Shown: one piece after another, positions 1 to 12,723 of the stretch
How positions within the stretch are numbered: the stretch's first letter is position 1
Layout: each line of letters opens with the position of its first letter
Assembly: GCA_019915135.1 (NCBI GenBank)
Contig: JAHLMK010000007.1
Location: 1,302,001 to 1,366,000 of the forward strand
Direction: 5' to 3'
Length of the DNA: 64,000 nucleotides
Source: Strobilurus pachycystidiatus
Taxonomy: Eukaryota; Basidiomycota; Agaricomycetes; Agaricales; Physalacriaceae
Notes under the pieces: generated by a model
Told to the model about the DNA's origin: nothing
Seen by the model: only the letters and a program-made list of their open reading frames with translations
The model's database searches: none
Position numbers and translations under genes: made by a program

Positions 1-3000
1 GACGCCGACGCAGCTTTCCAGAATGCGACGAACTCATCGAGGACGAAGGATATGTACGGCGACATCAAACCCTTGAAGTGACAGCAATGAGGTACAAATG
101 TCATCGAGTCGTTCGGAGGCATACCTTGAAGTAGTCCAAGAGCGCCGAGAACGCTAGACAGAACACAATCTTTCGCTTCACGTCTACGTCCAGAGTGAGC
201 GAAAGTCTATGCATTCAAAGTAGACCACGTACGTGCGGTGCTGACAAAGGCCCAATCATATAAACGCCTGAACAGAGGTCAGAAAGTGTTCTCGTTGATG
301 TTCACAACGAGCTCTGTGAACGCAACGATGGCCGGCGCCTTGAAGTCCAGCTTCAGACAACGATGATGATTAGAAGACCGACGCAAAAGATGAATCCAGC
401 AACTCACCCCTTTATCAACATTGATAGAATCGAAGGCCTCCAAGAACATGTTGAAGATCGCCCTCAAGTTCTCTTGGACCACGGCCTTGCTAGACGTGCG
501 CAGAGCCCTCCGGGCCACCTCGAAGAGTAGGTCATGTTTATCCTGTAGATTCGAAAAGTTTATCAGTCGACAATCCGGCAAGAGCTCATAACACCCACCA
601 AAGATACCGATGATTTGAGAAGCGTAGACCAAGTCTGGGCCAACGTCAATATGACGACCTTCTCTGGTGCGCGCTTGGTTATAGCCTTGACGAGGGAGGC
701 CAAGGAGGCATCCTTCGGCCGTTGGATGATGTAGAGCATGATTACTTGCGATATCTCTCCAGATGCCCAGAAAGTAGGAATCGACGTCTAAAGTCCGTGT
801 AGAACATCTGTCGCCTCGACAGAGAGATCTAATGATGGGTATGGAATGAGGACTTCGCATGACAGGGATATGGGAGGTGCCTTACCATCAACTCCCTCCT
901 GGAGTATCGCAACACACTGCCCAACGACTTCGCGGAAGAACGGTATGATTCTTGGTCCCAATTTTGAGCTGTAAACAAGGTCAGCTCAGACTTCTTCCTA
1001 ATCGCATCGAGAGAACATACGCGAGAGGGGCTAATGCCGGGAGAGCATGTACAGCCATCTTTCGACCAGCGACCGCGGAAAGCAAAAGCGGAACGATATC
1101 CCCAGCGGCGGATTCCTCTCCCGTACAGAGTCCGTCTCCTATGGTTTTCAGACCCCGGAAGGCAGAGACAGCAACAGCGCTGCCTGGATGCGCAGTGAGG
1201 AGGTCCTTGATGCGCTGGATTATCTTGACTAGGTTCTCCGTGGACGCCTGGCGGACGTGATCCGATACCTGTGGGAGGCGTTCCGCAAGTAAGTCCAAAG
1301 CGCCAGTCTGGACCTATGGAGGAAGTAAGTGGACGATACTTGGAATGGTAAGAAGAATAGGGACAAACCATCTGCTCTGATGACTGGAGCATGTTTGTTG
1401 TAGACTCGATATAATCCAGAGCGGACATGACTCTCAATGTCTTGTCGAGGGATCCACGGGCGACCTTGTTGATATCGTCCACACGCCCATCCGCGCCCTG
1501 GCCGCTCTTGAAGGTGGACATTAGGACAAGCAGCGAGACAAGGGACAATTCCGATGACGACGACCCGACGCCTGATACGGCTTTGACCGCGTACCCAACG
1601 AAGGAGAGCACCGCTTGAGCTCGACGTTTGAAAGCAGTGATGACAGAGGTAGAATGTTCCTCGTGACTATCAAATGGAGATGTTGAGCTCTAAAGTAGAA
1701 GGAAGGTTTCGGTAGACACTTACAGGTGGTCATCCATGAAAGTCGGCTCAAGGTTTTCGGAATCTGTAATGCGGCGGGCCAGGCGTTGACTTTCCACGAC
1801 CATTTCGGTGAGAACCTTTGGGTTGACGAGTTCAGCTCAGCACCAAGACATAGAGACCACACTTGCAGAGTTCTGAAGAACACCATCGTAATGATGCAGA
1901 ATGCTTATCGGTAACGCGAAAGTGCTCTTTGCCTCCTCGGCGCTCTGACGTACGACGCGATTTGCGGCCTTCTCCACCAGTAGCAGGCATACTGGGAGGA
2001 GGTAGTCATCCGGTCCGAGTACGTTAACGAGATGGACAAAGAAGCTATGAGAACAGGTTCAGCTCAGCAGCCAATGAAGCAGAGAATGGTAGCCAACACA
2101 CTTTGTACGACGGTGTTGAGGAATGTGGTTCGCCGCGTCGGAGAAGACACGCAGAAACTTGCGAGATCCAAGTAAGAGCTCCATCCGAGACTTGTGAGAG
2201 CTCTTGAGCGAAGCCACCATCACGGGAACGATGTTGTCGATTCGATGACAGACCGACGCAATATAAAGACAGCTAACCTTCTGAACCACAGTGAAACTGT
2301 ACGTGTCATCGCGATGGAAAACTTTAGATCCCATGAACGTGAAGACGGGCATGACGTTGTGCAGTACGGATTCGGGACTGAGGCGTGCTAGTGTAGCCAT
2401 CAATAACAAGGCTTGCTGGAAGGTCTGAGGATTGTTGGCCGCTAGGTAGTATCATGTCAGAATCAGAACTCTGAAGAGGTGAAACGAGACTGACTCCAAA
2501 TCAAATCGACTAGTACTTCGAGGCGGATCGCACCAGGCGACCAGTTCGGTGCTTCCTGATGAGACATAAGCATCTCAACGTCGTCGATGATATCCAGCGT
2601 ACCGTGACTTTGTCTGCGGCGGTGGCAACGGCTGACATCAACGATTGTTCGACAAAAACAACGTCGACGACATCCGAGATGGTCGAAGCTTGGATGACGT
2701 TGTTCAAGGCTTGCACAAGTGCCACGATGAGGTCGAATGAACCGGGAAGGGAGGCGGTCGCTAGAACTTCGGCAAGGACACTTAGTTTGGGAAGTGTCTC
2801 CTCTGGAGTACTGTGGAAGACTCTTTCAGAATCATTCAGGATACCATCCGAATCAGACGTACTCGGTGGAGACTCGAGGACGCTTAGTGGCCGGAGGAGC
2901 GTCGACAGGATCCGGCTGGAAGGCTTGCAGCAGCTTGATGATGAGAACGGGCTCAATCAACAGAGCAACAAGGACTTTCGTCACAGTCGAATGCTATTGA

Positions 3001-5875
3001 TATGATGAGCGATAAATTGTTCATCCTGGGTGAATACGTACCACGTCTTGATCAAGATTGCTGAGTTCCAGGAGAAGGTCACAAAGCTCAAATTGACGGT
3101 CAGCTGTTAGGGCCTTGAACAGACCATGCTCGAGGTGCTGGAGTATAAGAGCCGTCGCAGAACGGTAGGCTACGACACTGTCAGAAAGCGGGAAGAGCAG
3201 ACGGTGAGCGACATACTGGACTTGACAAGGTACGCCAGAAGGTCGCAGTACGACGACCACACGCCATCCTTGTTAGTGCTCAGATCCTTATGGGCCGTGA
3301 TATCGAACACAGACGCGACCAAGCCCACGAAGTTCGGAGTGTTGTGTCCGTAAGTGGTCTGGAGTGTCTCCGGCGACGTCGAGAGAAGTTCCTTCACACA
3401 AGGCTGGAGCATCGTCGCCTTCGAATCATCGATGATCGGAGTGACAATCCTGAGAAGCGAATGTCGCAAAAGCGATGGCGCTGCGTTCACATGCGACGAG
3501 AGGCAAGAAATAACACTGCGTTTGTGACTGCTGGTATGTCAGGATTGATAGCCAGAGCACGGTTATCTGGAACTCACTCCGCTGCCTTCCGCTTGTCAAT
3601 CTTCGATTGCATCAAGTACTCTTGGTGGAAGATGATAACATAGCTAGGATCGTGGAGGTAATGATCCCGGTGAGCGACCAGTGCGGCAAGGTACTTGGTG
3701 AGATCCTCTTGAGAAAGGTACAGCAATTGACCTGCCAGCATCGTTAGTAAGTGCGTTCTGTGACAGCCTCATATGAGCACATACTCGCACTAGCACCGTA
3801 GATACTATCAAACGCGTACACGCGTTCCAACTTGCCCTGCGTACTTTCCAACATAAGTGCGAGACACTGGAGAGCAGAGTCGCGAATCTTGAGGCTTGAT
3901 GACTGCAACGCGACAAGGAGAGAGGGAAGGATAGTTTGGAAATTGACCGCCAAAGAAGTGGACTTGAACGCTTCCATCAACGCAACGCAGTGACTCAACG
4001 TTAGCGCTGCAAGGTCCTCGTCCTCCAAACAAGTCAACCAGATGCCAGTCAGGAAAGCGAGGGCGTCGTCTTGGATGTTGGCGAAAAGGGCGCTGAGAGT
4101 GTTCATCATGATTGCCACAGAAGACGCAGTCGCTGCTTGGTAGATTGTGCGCATGAGGGTGACGTATCGATATTCGCGGTCATTCGTGGTGTCCTGGGAA
4201 TTGAGAGTAAGCTAGTGAGAGCCAAGAGATGGACAGAGACTCACTCCAGTCGACTGCTGCACCAACCAATTGACGACGAGCCCTTCTGGTGACTGGACCT
4301 CGGCAGCTATCGTCACCAAAGATATTTGCACCCAGTAGAGAGTATTCTTGCTGTTAGGTTTCGTGGCGATGCTCTTTCCAAGCTTCGCGTCATCGATGTG
4401 CTGAAGCAGGAAGTAAGTTTACAAGAGCAAAACTAAGATGATTTGGCGCACCTCCCGCAACTCCGGTACATCCGAAGAAGGGTCTTCAGTTTCGAAACCT
4501 GATCTAGATCAAGCGTTTGGACGATCTTGAGTGCTGTGGCAACCTGGTGCTCGCCAGTCAGACAACAAAGAAGGGCACGAGCGACGACAGAGGCGAGTAG
4601 GCGGATATGCGCGTTGGCGTTGTTCAACTTGACGACCAGCTCGTCAACGTGAGATGTGAAATCGTTGGAGGCCAAGATATTCTCCGCAATCCGCGAAGCA
4701 ATTGTCATGTTAAACGTGGCCAGCTTCTCCTGGACGTCTGTGGCACTATCAGCCTTCGTCGCCGCCCAGATCTCCCCACATCCATTCAACACTTCGTATG
4801 AGCCCGCTCCAGTCTTCGGCAAGTTCTTCTCAATCGCATCCCACACCAACTCCACGCTGTGTTGCCTTGGTTTCGAATACAACATGAGCGGGAACAGGAT
4901 CAAGTGAAAGACCGTCTGTGAGCCGGCCTTCTGACAGAAGTGGGTCGTGAGGGAAGTGAGATGTGCTTTGAGCACCGGGCGTTTGGGCTTCGAGTTCTGG
5001 AGTAAAGTCGAGAGTTCTGTCAAGTACTTCGTCGACTGCTCTAGGAGAATGGGTAGGATCACTGCGGGTTTAGAGTACAGCGCTTCGAGGACGGACGAGT
5101 CGGTGTCTTGAGTCCTAGCGAGGAGTCCTGAACGTGCGGATTTCTAGAACGAAGTGAGTACGATCAGCGGGAACTTCTGTGATCCACATTACCTCTTCAA
5201 CCTCCGATAGTGTCTTCTCCTCGAGCTTGGCGAGCAGGGTTTTCGTCGCGATTGCACGAACTTTGGAGTCAGCACTTGTAGCTGCCACAAGCATGTCGGC
5301 GTTGTCTTTGTCGCTCGCCTCCCCGTAAGACTGATTCTGGATAGAGTCAGTGAGTGGTTGGCTCAGAATCTACCAGAGGGATGCGTACCATCGACAAGGA
5401 AACAATCAACTGTTCTAAGCTGCTCTGCAATGCTTCGTTATCTTCTGAGGTCGCGTCGATGGCGTCATGAAGGATGGCGGGTAGCGCTGGTGTACATGCT
5501 GTAGCAGACGACGAGAGGGAAGTACGACATCAGACGAATCTACTGCCAACGCGAGGAGGTATCCAGTCAACTGCTTAATCGTCGCCTTGGGTGGATTTGG
5601 GGAAATGAGGAGAGCCTCGAGGATCTCGACGGCCGAGCTGTCATCCAACCTGAAGGGTACGTCAGACACCGTCCGACTAACAATTGGAGATCCTACTTTT
5701 GTGTTAGGCCAGGCAGTAGCGGGTTCAGGAACTTTTCAATTCCGACCCACCCACAGGCGACGTTGAGTTCTTGAGACAAACCACTGCAATAAAGTCAGAA
5801 AACATCATCGGGTGGGCAAATTGACATACGAGATTCCCGTAACGGTCGCGACAGTCTTATCTGAGAGGGGTTCCC
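1..5875 (-). pseudogene. UTP10: UTP10/HEATR1 relic, N-terminus missing
   Basis: UTP10 (HEATR1/BP28) is a very large HEAT-repeat protein of the U3 snoRNP/t-UTP subcomplex, needed for nucleolar pre-18S rRNA processing. On the minus strand the exons read in UTP10 order: FLNPLLPGL (about 5700), a long exon with LILFPLMLYSKPRQ and RIAENILASND (4433-5062), HEAT repeats (3744-4154), then VLHNVMPVFTFMGSKVF (2059-2409), a hallmark of the BP28 C-terminal region. The frame is still open at base 1 (FKGLMSPYISFVLDEF), so the C-terminus lies outside the window. The first few hundred residues are absent: homology starts at WEPLSDKTV, directly against Rho GEF sequence. Exons must be joined across frame changes near 5480, 4500 and 3220, and the intron near 2265 has no AG where homology resumes. 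I treat it as a pseudogene or chimera; assembly indels are the alternative. Confidence 0.85.
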
Positions 5876-8276
5876 ATGCGCCGTCTCATGGTATATCGCC
5901 TCGAGAAAGACGGGATACTTCTGCAAATGCTCCGACGGCCGATTCAATAAATGCTTCAGGTTGAGGTAGATTTTCTCGCCGCCTTCCTTGGTGGTTTGTC
6001 TTGCGCATTGCTAAACGATACGTTTAGTTTAGAATTGTCTTCACATTGGAATAAAGAGGCAAACGAACCTCGAGGAACCGCATCAACTCAGTATTACTCT
6101 CCTCCTCCTCCTTGAGCCTCTTCTCCGCCAAAGGATAGCGCCCAATATAGATCGGGTACGCCAACCTAAACTCCGTCGCCGCCTCCAGAAACACATCGCC
6201 AATCCGCTGGATGACATACTGCTGCTCCCTCTGCCGCACATACATCACCTCCAACAACCGCCGATTGCACTCGCGCAAATCCAGAATGTTCCCGAACACC
6301 GCATCAATAGAGTCCTCAAGCTTGGACGGCGGCGAGATGATGGGCGGGCTCGCACGGCGCAGAGGACGAATACAGTCGTTCTCCACAGTGTCGAGGTCCT
6401 GCAGATACTGTTCCTCCTGGTTGATGATCTTGAGGATGATGGTCTGACGGTTGATTTCGCTCTGTGGAAGCGTTTTCAGTACCTCCTCCGGGACTGTCGT
6501 TGGCCAATCAGGTTTCTCCTCTTTCGGTGCCTGCTCAGCGGGACCATTGCTGACGGGACCGAGGATAGACGTTCCCCGCCGTGGACATGAGTAGGAGTAA
6601 CATGGTGCATCGTCCACACAAGTCGCAACATAGCACTTTGTGAGCATTGTCATGACGCCGGTGGGCAGCTCCTCGCTCACTGGCGGCGCGTCCGACGAGC
6701 CCACGCGGTCATCCAAAAACATGAACACATCTTCCACCCCATCCTGCAGTACACGCCCGCCCATTCGACTTTGTAAAAGTACAGTTGGCTCTGCAAACTT
6801 CGGGCGACTTGTAGCACCGCGCGGCGATCATTTGTTGACATGCGTAGGTTGATGGCAAGCTCCCGTTGTATCAGCGACTGGATCGTGGACACGATGTCTT
6901 TACCCGTGAAGGCTCGTGGATAAGGTATGCTGCCCTTGACATATGTCCCTCTTGGGACCTTGTCCTTGAGCTGTACGGCAAGATGCGAGAGGAGAGAGAA
7001 GTTGACAAAGTTTTCCTCGCATTCATCCTCATCCTCCCAGGACTCCCCTGTATCATCGCCATCGTAGTCCTGGGAATGGGAGAAGTTGGCGATGTCGCGA
7101 AGCATCTCGCTGGGTCGCCGAATGACATTGCTCGGTCCGGCGTCCAAGTACTGATCTGTGGATTCAGCGGTTCGGGGTGAGGGACATAGTAGACTTTGGG
7201 AGGAGGAGGAGGGGCGGGGGAGGAGACAAAAGATGAAGATGAGGCAGAGGTCCAAAGAAGCCCTGCCGTTCCGGGGATCGGTGTCAAAATAGTCCGCTGG
7301 TTCCGAGTTCAGCATGTAGCTAGGTCCAGGGCCTGGCTGTACGCTGGTATACGAGTTGTACCGGCCATGAACAGCGTACTGGTCGTGTATATGGTCACCG
7401 CTAGGGTGTCTGTCCATTGTCGAAGCAGGTACATCTAGTCCGGTGTGGGGATGAAGGTGTTCTCGACGCGATTCGTGACTGCGGAGAGAATCCCGGTCGT
7501 AAGCGGAAGGTGTCTCGTATACTGGTTCCCACACTGGCTCGTGCCGTGAGCTGGAGCTGGTCGGCCTGGGGGACGCCGGGAGACCTGCACCACGGGGAGG
7601 TTCGGGTAGGCGCCTGTTACTCGCGCTGCGCTGGGCCTGATTTCCCGTGGCTTTCCGTAGCAGATCGCTCTTCGTAGACGAGTAGGATTCATGGCGCGCA
7701 TCTCCGCTGGAATCGCTCTGGCGGTGAACGTGGGTCGGGCGGGCGTCATAGACCTCCGGCTCAGGCATGGTGATGGAGGGAGAGGAGGAATGTAGTCCAG
7801 GCGTGGGCGGCAGTCTACGAGCACCGCCATTGATGCTGGCATTCACAGGTGATGGTGATGGTGTGTTCCGCTGAGGACGTGATGCGGGAGCGGGAAGAGT
7901 GTACGGCGCTGGTTCTGCAGTTAGTCACGGACAGTAATCGCCGAGCGGATAACGCACAGCTCGACTCGTATCTTCGGCCATTGATCGCTGGGGGCGACGC
8001 CGTCCTGCGAGCTGCCTTGGCCGTCTGCGGTGCTGTAGGGGGCGGTCAGCGCGGCTCTCTTACCCAAAGAGCAGCCACATACTGTGCATTTTCGAAGGGT
8101 AGTCACGGTCATTGTCTTCGCCATATACGCTGTATTGTGTCGATGTCCTTGTCTGTCGAAACAGCCGACGGCGGCGGATCTTCCGTCGCGAGCCCTGCCC
8201 ACACCTGTTCGTACAACTGCTGCAGATCCTGGTCGATGGGCGAGCTAGAGCGCTGTCTGACATTGGAGGACGACAT
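5862..8276 (-). pseudogene. ROM2: ROM2-like Rho GEF, 5' part only (DEP and most of DH)
   Basis: ROM2/TUS1-type proteins are exchange factors for Rho1 in cell-wall-integrity signalling, normally arranged as DEP, DH (RhoGEF), PH and CNH. From the ATG at 8276 the sequence shows an N-terminal IDQDLQQLYEQVWAGL segment, a long Ser/Pro/Arg-rich disordered region, a DEP domain (about 7000-6760, LSHLAVQLKDKVPRGTYVKG) and a DH domain (about 6480-5870, EINRQTIILKIINQEEQYL, then LKHLLNRPSEHLQKYP). The DH domain stops after ETAHGNP, where UTP10 coding begins; PH and CNH are absent. Frame breaks are visible after DKDIDTIQ (about 8130), near 7150, and inside the DEP domain at about 6763, where VEW and GGRVLQDG are one base out of frame. 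The family assignment is strong, and pseudogene status is likely. Confidence 0.8.
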
Positions 8277-9045
8277 TGTCCGTCAAGTCACCGGCTGCGG
8301 GCTGACCGGGGGTCGTTTACCAGGCTTCTGGTACGCCAGTATGTTGCTGGTCGTTTGGTCTAGACTGCGCCCTATTCTGCGGTGAAATGGGCGGGAAGGC
8401 GGGCAGACCAGCGAGAGAGATGACGGTAAGGAAGATCAATGCATAATCGCGATTACATACCCCATGTCGGTATTTCTCATTTCAAATTGATTAAACGGAC
8501 TCCCCGGACTCTTCCTTTCTCTCATCAAAAAAGATATGTTATTTCGGATGAACGTGTTGAACACGACCTGGTTTCCTGTTTCATAGGAAGTCTATGGTGT
8601 CTACGCGCTCAGCTGGCAACCATCTCAATGTCAAGGGTACGGATTCATCATATTCGATGAGTTCATATGAGTAACATGTAGTCAGGCCCATGCGAGGCAG
8701 TCAAGACTATAATAGCGAAGTTCAAATTTAGTGCAGACCCGCAGCCTGAACCCGCGCCCAAGTCGGAATTGTACTCACGGCGACGCCACGTCCTGAGTTG
8801 AGATCTACGAAACGACTCTACCCACATATCGAGAATCCCCTGCAGGACCCAGGGCGTCAGTAAGAGCAGAAGTGGCGTAACCACGTACAGATAACGACAC
8901 CTAGTACGAAGGTCTAGATCGTCTTTGATTCAGAGCTATATAGCCATGATACGAACGAAGTTACCGTCTCGGCACCGCCTGAAGGCAACGCATACTACCG
9001 AAACCTGTGAATACCGATCCGGTGCTGACACGAAGACGTGGGGAT
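8277..9045. other. No recognisable gene
   Basis: Short open frames occur on both strands but none has a family signature or a convincing exon chain. The stretch separates the Rho GEF start from the KDZ transposase relic. A possible continuation of that relic is too degraded to follow. Confidence 0.4.
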
Positions 9046-9958
9046 CTACTTTGCGTATGTCGCATGTGATCCATCCTCATGGCCAAGATCAACATGAGAC
9101 CCATACGCATGAAGGCGTTGATGAAGCGTTCCGCCATCGCTGAGATATCGCCAATTAGTGATCAAATCGAGAACACGAAAGTTGACATACCCGAACATGA
9201 TGGAGAGGCATCGTCGCATGCTCGCGAACACAGCACTTTCTACAGATAAGCCTGGTTGGATGGCATGATTTGCAACGATAGTGCGGAGGCTTGGAAGAGT
9301 TACAACCCGGACAGGAGTTACGATTGGCTCCACCCCGCCCTTTGTGACGAAGCATCTCCAGAAGGAATTCCTGTATATAGATTTTAGCACCAACGCGCCC
9401 CGCCCAGACGTCCATCGCGCGTGTCTAGTCAAAATCTTAGTACCAGTTTCCGGGCGCGGATGAACTTCACAAGCTTACCTTCCCTCGCCTGTCGGGCTTC
9501 GGTGGCGTCTTCTTTGGTTGACCACTGGCTCCCGGTTCGGCTGTACTAGGACCAACAAACTCCATCGTGATATCGTGAGCGGTTAGGTCGAGTTCTTCCT
9601 CATTCTCCCATAGATCCTCCATCGGCGAATCTAGCTGCGAGGCCGCCTCTTCCACAGCGTCGCCTCCCGAAGGGCCGCCCTGAGATCGCAGCCGCCCTCC
9701 AAGATCCCTCTCATAAACCTCCACGTCGATATCATCCCATTTTTTAGATTTGCGTGGCCGGGTGCGCGTCGAGAGTTGAGTATTGGGCGTGTCATTTCGC
9801 GGGCGCGACCGACCCGAAAGGAGGGGAGTCGGTTTAGGTCGGGTTTTGTTGCGGCGGTGGTTGAATGCACGAGTATTCATGTGGGGAGACGAGGCGGAAG
9901 GGGTGGATAACGAGGGGTCTGCAAGGTCGAGCGGGGAGAGACTTAAACTCTTGGACAT
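9046..9958 (-). pseudogene. KDZ transposase relic, N-terminal part with CxC2-type cysteine cluster
   Basis: KDZ transposases are DDE-type DNA transposases expanded in basidiomycetes. Starting at MSKSLSLSPLD (9958), the minus strand encodes a basic, Ser/Arg-rich leader, then EFLLEMLRHKGRGG and a cysteine-rich cluster CPGCN..YRCKSC..ICRKCC..H (9155-9415) ending PLHHVR, the usual order in CxC2-type KDZ transposases. After an intron a short piece with the expected DLGHEDGS-like motif follows and then stops at about 9046. The RNase H-like catalytic part is missing. It lies 1.9 kb from another KDZ fragment on the same strand, with two intact plus-strand genes between them. Confidence 0.65.
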
Positions 9959-10146
9959 GGGACGTCGGCTCTCAAAGTGGAATTGATAGAGACACATCCG
10001 GCAGATTACGTTCATTCGCGGGGGCGAAGTGGCGTGCAGTAAACGTGCAATAAATCGGGTAAGTCCAGATCCAAGGAAGCCCGGCCCATAAGAGGGGAAT
10101 CTCGTCCGTCTTCGACTTGTCCAAACCCTTCCTGCCTTTCCCTATC

Positions 10147-10764
10147 ATGCCTGCGCCATTCCCAACTTGGACCCTACACATGTCGAGGGAGGATCGCGAT
10201 GCAGAGCTCGCATACCGTAGTCATGTCCTAGGCCAACAGTAAGTATGGCTCTTTACCGTTATGTTCGACGACTGACACACCTTGGTCGGCAGGATCGAGG
10301 AGTGGGAGTACGCTGGCTACACGTCGTTCTTTACAACGCAGACGTATTTGATCTGGCTTCCCATGTCAGAGGAGATGCTCGAGACCCTACTCGCGTTCAG
10401 ACCTATCTTCGAGATTGCGGTCCACGCGAACAGGGTCCCCGCCATTTTGCGCCGGTTCTACCGCCAGTGGTTCGTCAAACATCCCGAGCCAGCTATGCAA
10501 CCCGAGGATGTACCTATGCAGACGAGGCACCGTAAGAAGGTATGCTAACGTGTTCGACGGTCCTCGTACCTTCTGGCTCATATGACGACCCAGACCATTT
10601 TGAAAATGCTCATCAACGCCTTGGCCAACCGCTGGAACACTACTGACGGTCGCCCTGTTGGGAAGAACGGAAGGTTGGATGTCATGCTAGTGTATATCGA
10701 CATCTTGCACGAGTTCGTCGATGATTTTGACGTGCACTTCCCGACTCCGGGCGCCGATAATTAG
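10147..10764 (+). CDS. Hypothetical protein, three exons
   Basis: I do not recognise this gene. The ATG at 10147 opens MPAPFPTWTLHMSRED. Two introns with GTAAGT..CAG and GTATGC..CAG borders join three exons in frame and end at TAA 10764, giving about 200 residues. The product is acidic to neutral and mostly helical by eye, with an aromatic stretch EEWEYAGYTSFF and a C-terminal part YIDILHEFVDDFDVHF. There is no signal peptide or membrane segment. It lies between two KDZ transposase relics in opposite orientation, next to another small gene, so it could be former transposon cargo. The clean splicing argues that it is a real gene. Confidence 0.55.
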
Positions 10765-11055
10765 ATACACAGAGAGATGGAGTTGTATGTGTAGCGCACA
10801 AAGTAGCCCAATGAACAGAATTGCTGTGAAAACGACTTGGTCGTACTTGAGACGTAAATGTTCTGAGGGAGACGGAGATGTTTTGAGGAAGACGGAAAGA
10901 GAAAAAGCTCCCGCGGAGGCTCTACCAAAGAACTAGGGTCGGGGTTGATTGAATTGACCGGCCGCGTCTTGCCGGTCGATGGGTCTGGGCCTTGGCGAAT
11001 TGTTATATGCTGCCCCGGCGGCTTGTTTGCATCTATCCCTCCCTGAGCACCTTCA

Positions 11056-11469
11056 ATGAACATTTACCTTGATGTCGAGCCCATCCGTACAGAGGCAAAG
11101 AAGGAAATTGCTTTGAACGTCGCTCGTCAGCGTCGCATCATTGTGTCTACATTCCAACATTGGAAACCAGGTACGCTATCAATCATAAATTGACATGACG
11201 ACCCCTGATTATCGTGTTGTCTAGATGAGGCGACTCGTGAACAGGACTGGGAAGAGTTTTCCATCATCCGCCGTAGGGATCCTGGGGAGGTGGACGAGGA
11301 ACTTGACGACTGGCTTATTGAGGTTGGCGTCGAGCACCTCCGAATGGACTTTGTTGAGATGGGTCTGGTCGATATGTTGTCCCTTCAATTATTCGCTTCC
11401 AGTGAGTCTGCTCTTCGAATGGCAAATGCCGAAGAATGCTTATGGATTCGCAGCGGTCATGAGCCATGA
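11056..11469 (+). CDS. Hypothetical small protein, two exons
   Basis: Unrecognised. The ATG at 11056 (MNIYLDVEPIRTEAKKEI) runs to a GTACGC donor after QHWKP; an acceptor TAG restores the frame at DEATREQDWEEF, and the stop is TGA 11467-11469, giving about 118 residues. The second exon is strongly acidic (EVDEELDDWLIEVGVEHL) and probably helical. It lies about 290 bp downstream of the other small gene on the same strand. Without a homologue the start is chosen as the first ATG consistent with the spliced frame. Confidence 0.5.
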
Positions 11470-11837
11470 ATCGCGAATGGCCGGCCTCCTTACTCTGGCG
11501 CTACCCTTTGAATCGAATTCCTCGGCATTCCACGACTTCCTTGACTCCCTGAAGCGTGTGATGGAACGGTTGTAATGGAACGGTAGACTAAGGTTTCCAT
11601 CTGTTGTAGCATTCACTTTTTGTGGTCTCAATTGCTTGCGTGTACTTATTTAAGATGAGCCCAAGCGACGAGGGCCGTAGACATAGATGACCCTTGTAAA
11701 TGAGTGGCGGCGCACGGCGTTTGCCAGTGTTACGAGGCCCGTCGCTCGTGAATTCACTTGACTTGTCAAGGAAGGGCCGCTGTTGAATTGATAAGGTAAC
11801 AGTCAACGACAAGATAAGACTAATGAAGCAAAACGTA

Positions 11838-12112
11838 CCAGGGAGCTTCTCCTTGGCCACGGCTGTACGACTGAGCTCGGGCCATGTCCGCTCGATCCCT
11901 TCCCCGTCGGCGCGCCCTAAACCCGTCTGAATAGTCATGCAGGGTTGATGGTGGCAGACGCATTGACATGGCTTTTGACAGACGACTTCGTAATCGACGC
12001 TCATGGCCCCAGCGGCAAGGGCAAGGGAGACGAGTCTGTAATCCCTGAGTTCAGCCTGTTCATACAACAGGCAGAGAAGAATTTACTTGTCAATTGAGTT
12101 GTTCATAGCCAG
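11838..12112 (-). pseudogene. KDZ transposase relic, catalytic-core fragment
   Basis: The minus strand encodes GLGRADGEGIERTWPELS, matching the conserved GRTDGEGIERTWP block that carries the catalytic glutamate of KDZ transposases. It is preceded by a cysteine/histidine-containing stretch (CQKPCQCVCHHQPCM) and followed by EKLPG and an intron-like GTACG. A further upstream exon (NNSIDK) can be joined by a GTAAAT..CAG intron. No N-terminal or C-terminal transposase sequence is attached. It may derive from the same decayed element as the relic at 9046-9958. Confidence 0.6.
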
Positions 12113-12185
12113 GACGTGAGGACTTTGCATGGGCAGAGATTATAAGAGTCGATACGAATAGACGGCTTTATTTCATCGCCTCAAG

Positions 12186-12400
12186 GTTGGAAGCACTGCT
12201 CCACACGGAAGCGAAGGCATTCATACCAGCTCCGTTGGTTCGCTATACCGCGGGCATGGGTGGAAGCGACACTGTGAAGATGTTTCAATGCAGAAGGCCA
12301 GAAGATCTGCTCGACACGGAGGCGAAGGCATACAAACCAGCTCCGTGGGTTTGCAGAACAGCGGGCTTGGTCGTTAGGAAGGGACACAGTGATGTGGATC
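12186..12400. repeat. Two-copy tandem duplication, unit about 111 bp
   Basis: The phrase CTGCTCCACACGGAAGCGAA at 12196 recurs as CTGCTCGACACGGAGGCGAA at 12307, with the following CCAGCTCCGT block also duplicated. The period is about 111 bp with scattered substitutions. No coding role is evident. Confidence 0.7.
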
Positions 12401-12723
12401 CCTCGCAGAAGGAAAGGAAGGGAAACAGACTGGAAACAGTGGTGTGCGTCCATCGCAGAAAGGTCAGTAGAAAATCTGGACACGGCCGAAGGCGTTCAGA
12501 TCAGGTTTGTCGGTTGCATGTTGCATGTCGCACGCGGAGACCCCGAGTTAGGCAATCACCCAGAATGTAACACATGCAGCATACGGAAATTGGTTTTATT
12601 TTTTCAAAATTGAGGACTGCAACTACGCGGAAGGTACAATGATGACTATGCGAGAATACAAACAGATACGAACACAGAGCACAAAAGCAACAAAAAGTAC
12701 AGCCGGGGACAAGAATACAATCA

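Noticed and set aside
1..6000. Explaining all frameshifts as unpolished sequencing indels
   Set aside because: Several multi-kilobase genes in the same window splice with no error, and the relics also have deletions, cross-gene junctions and nonsense codons. Some individual frameshifts could still be sequence errors.
7849..8385. 178-codon plus-strand frame
   Set aside because: It is antisense to the N-terminal coding region of the Rho GEF relic and has no family signature.
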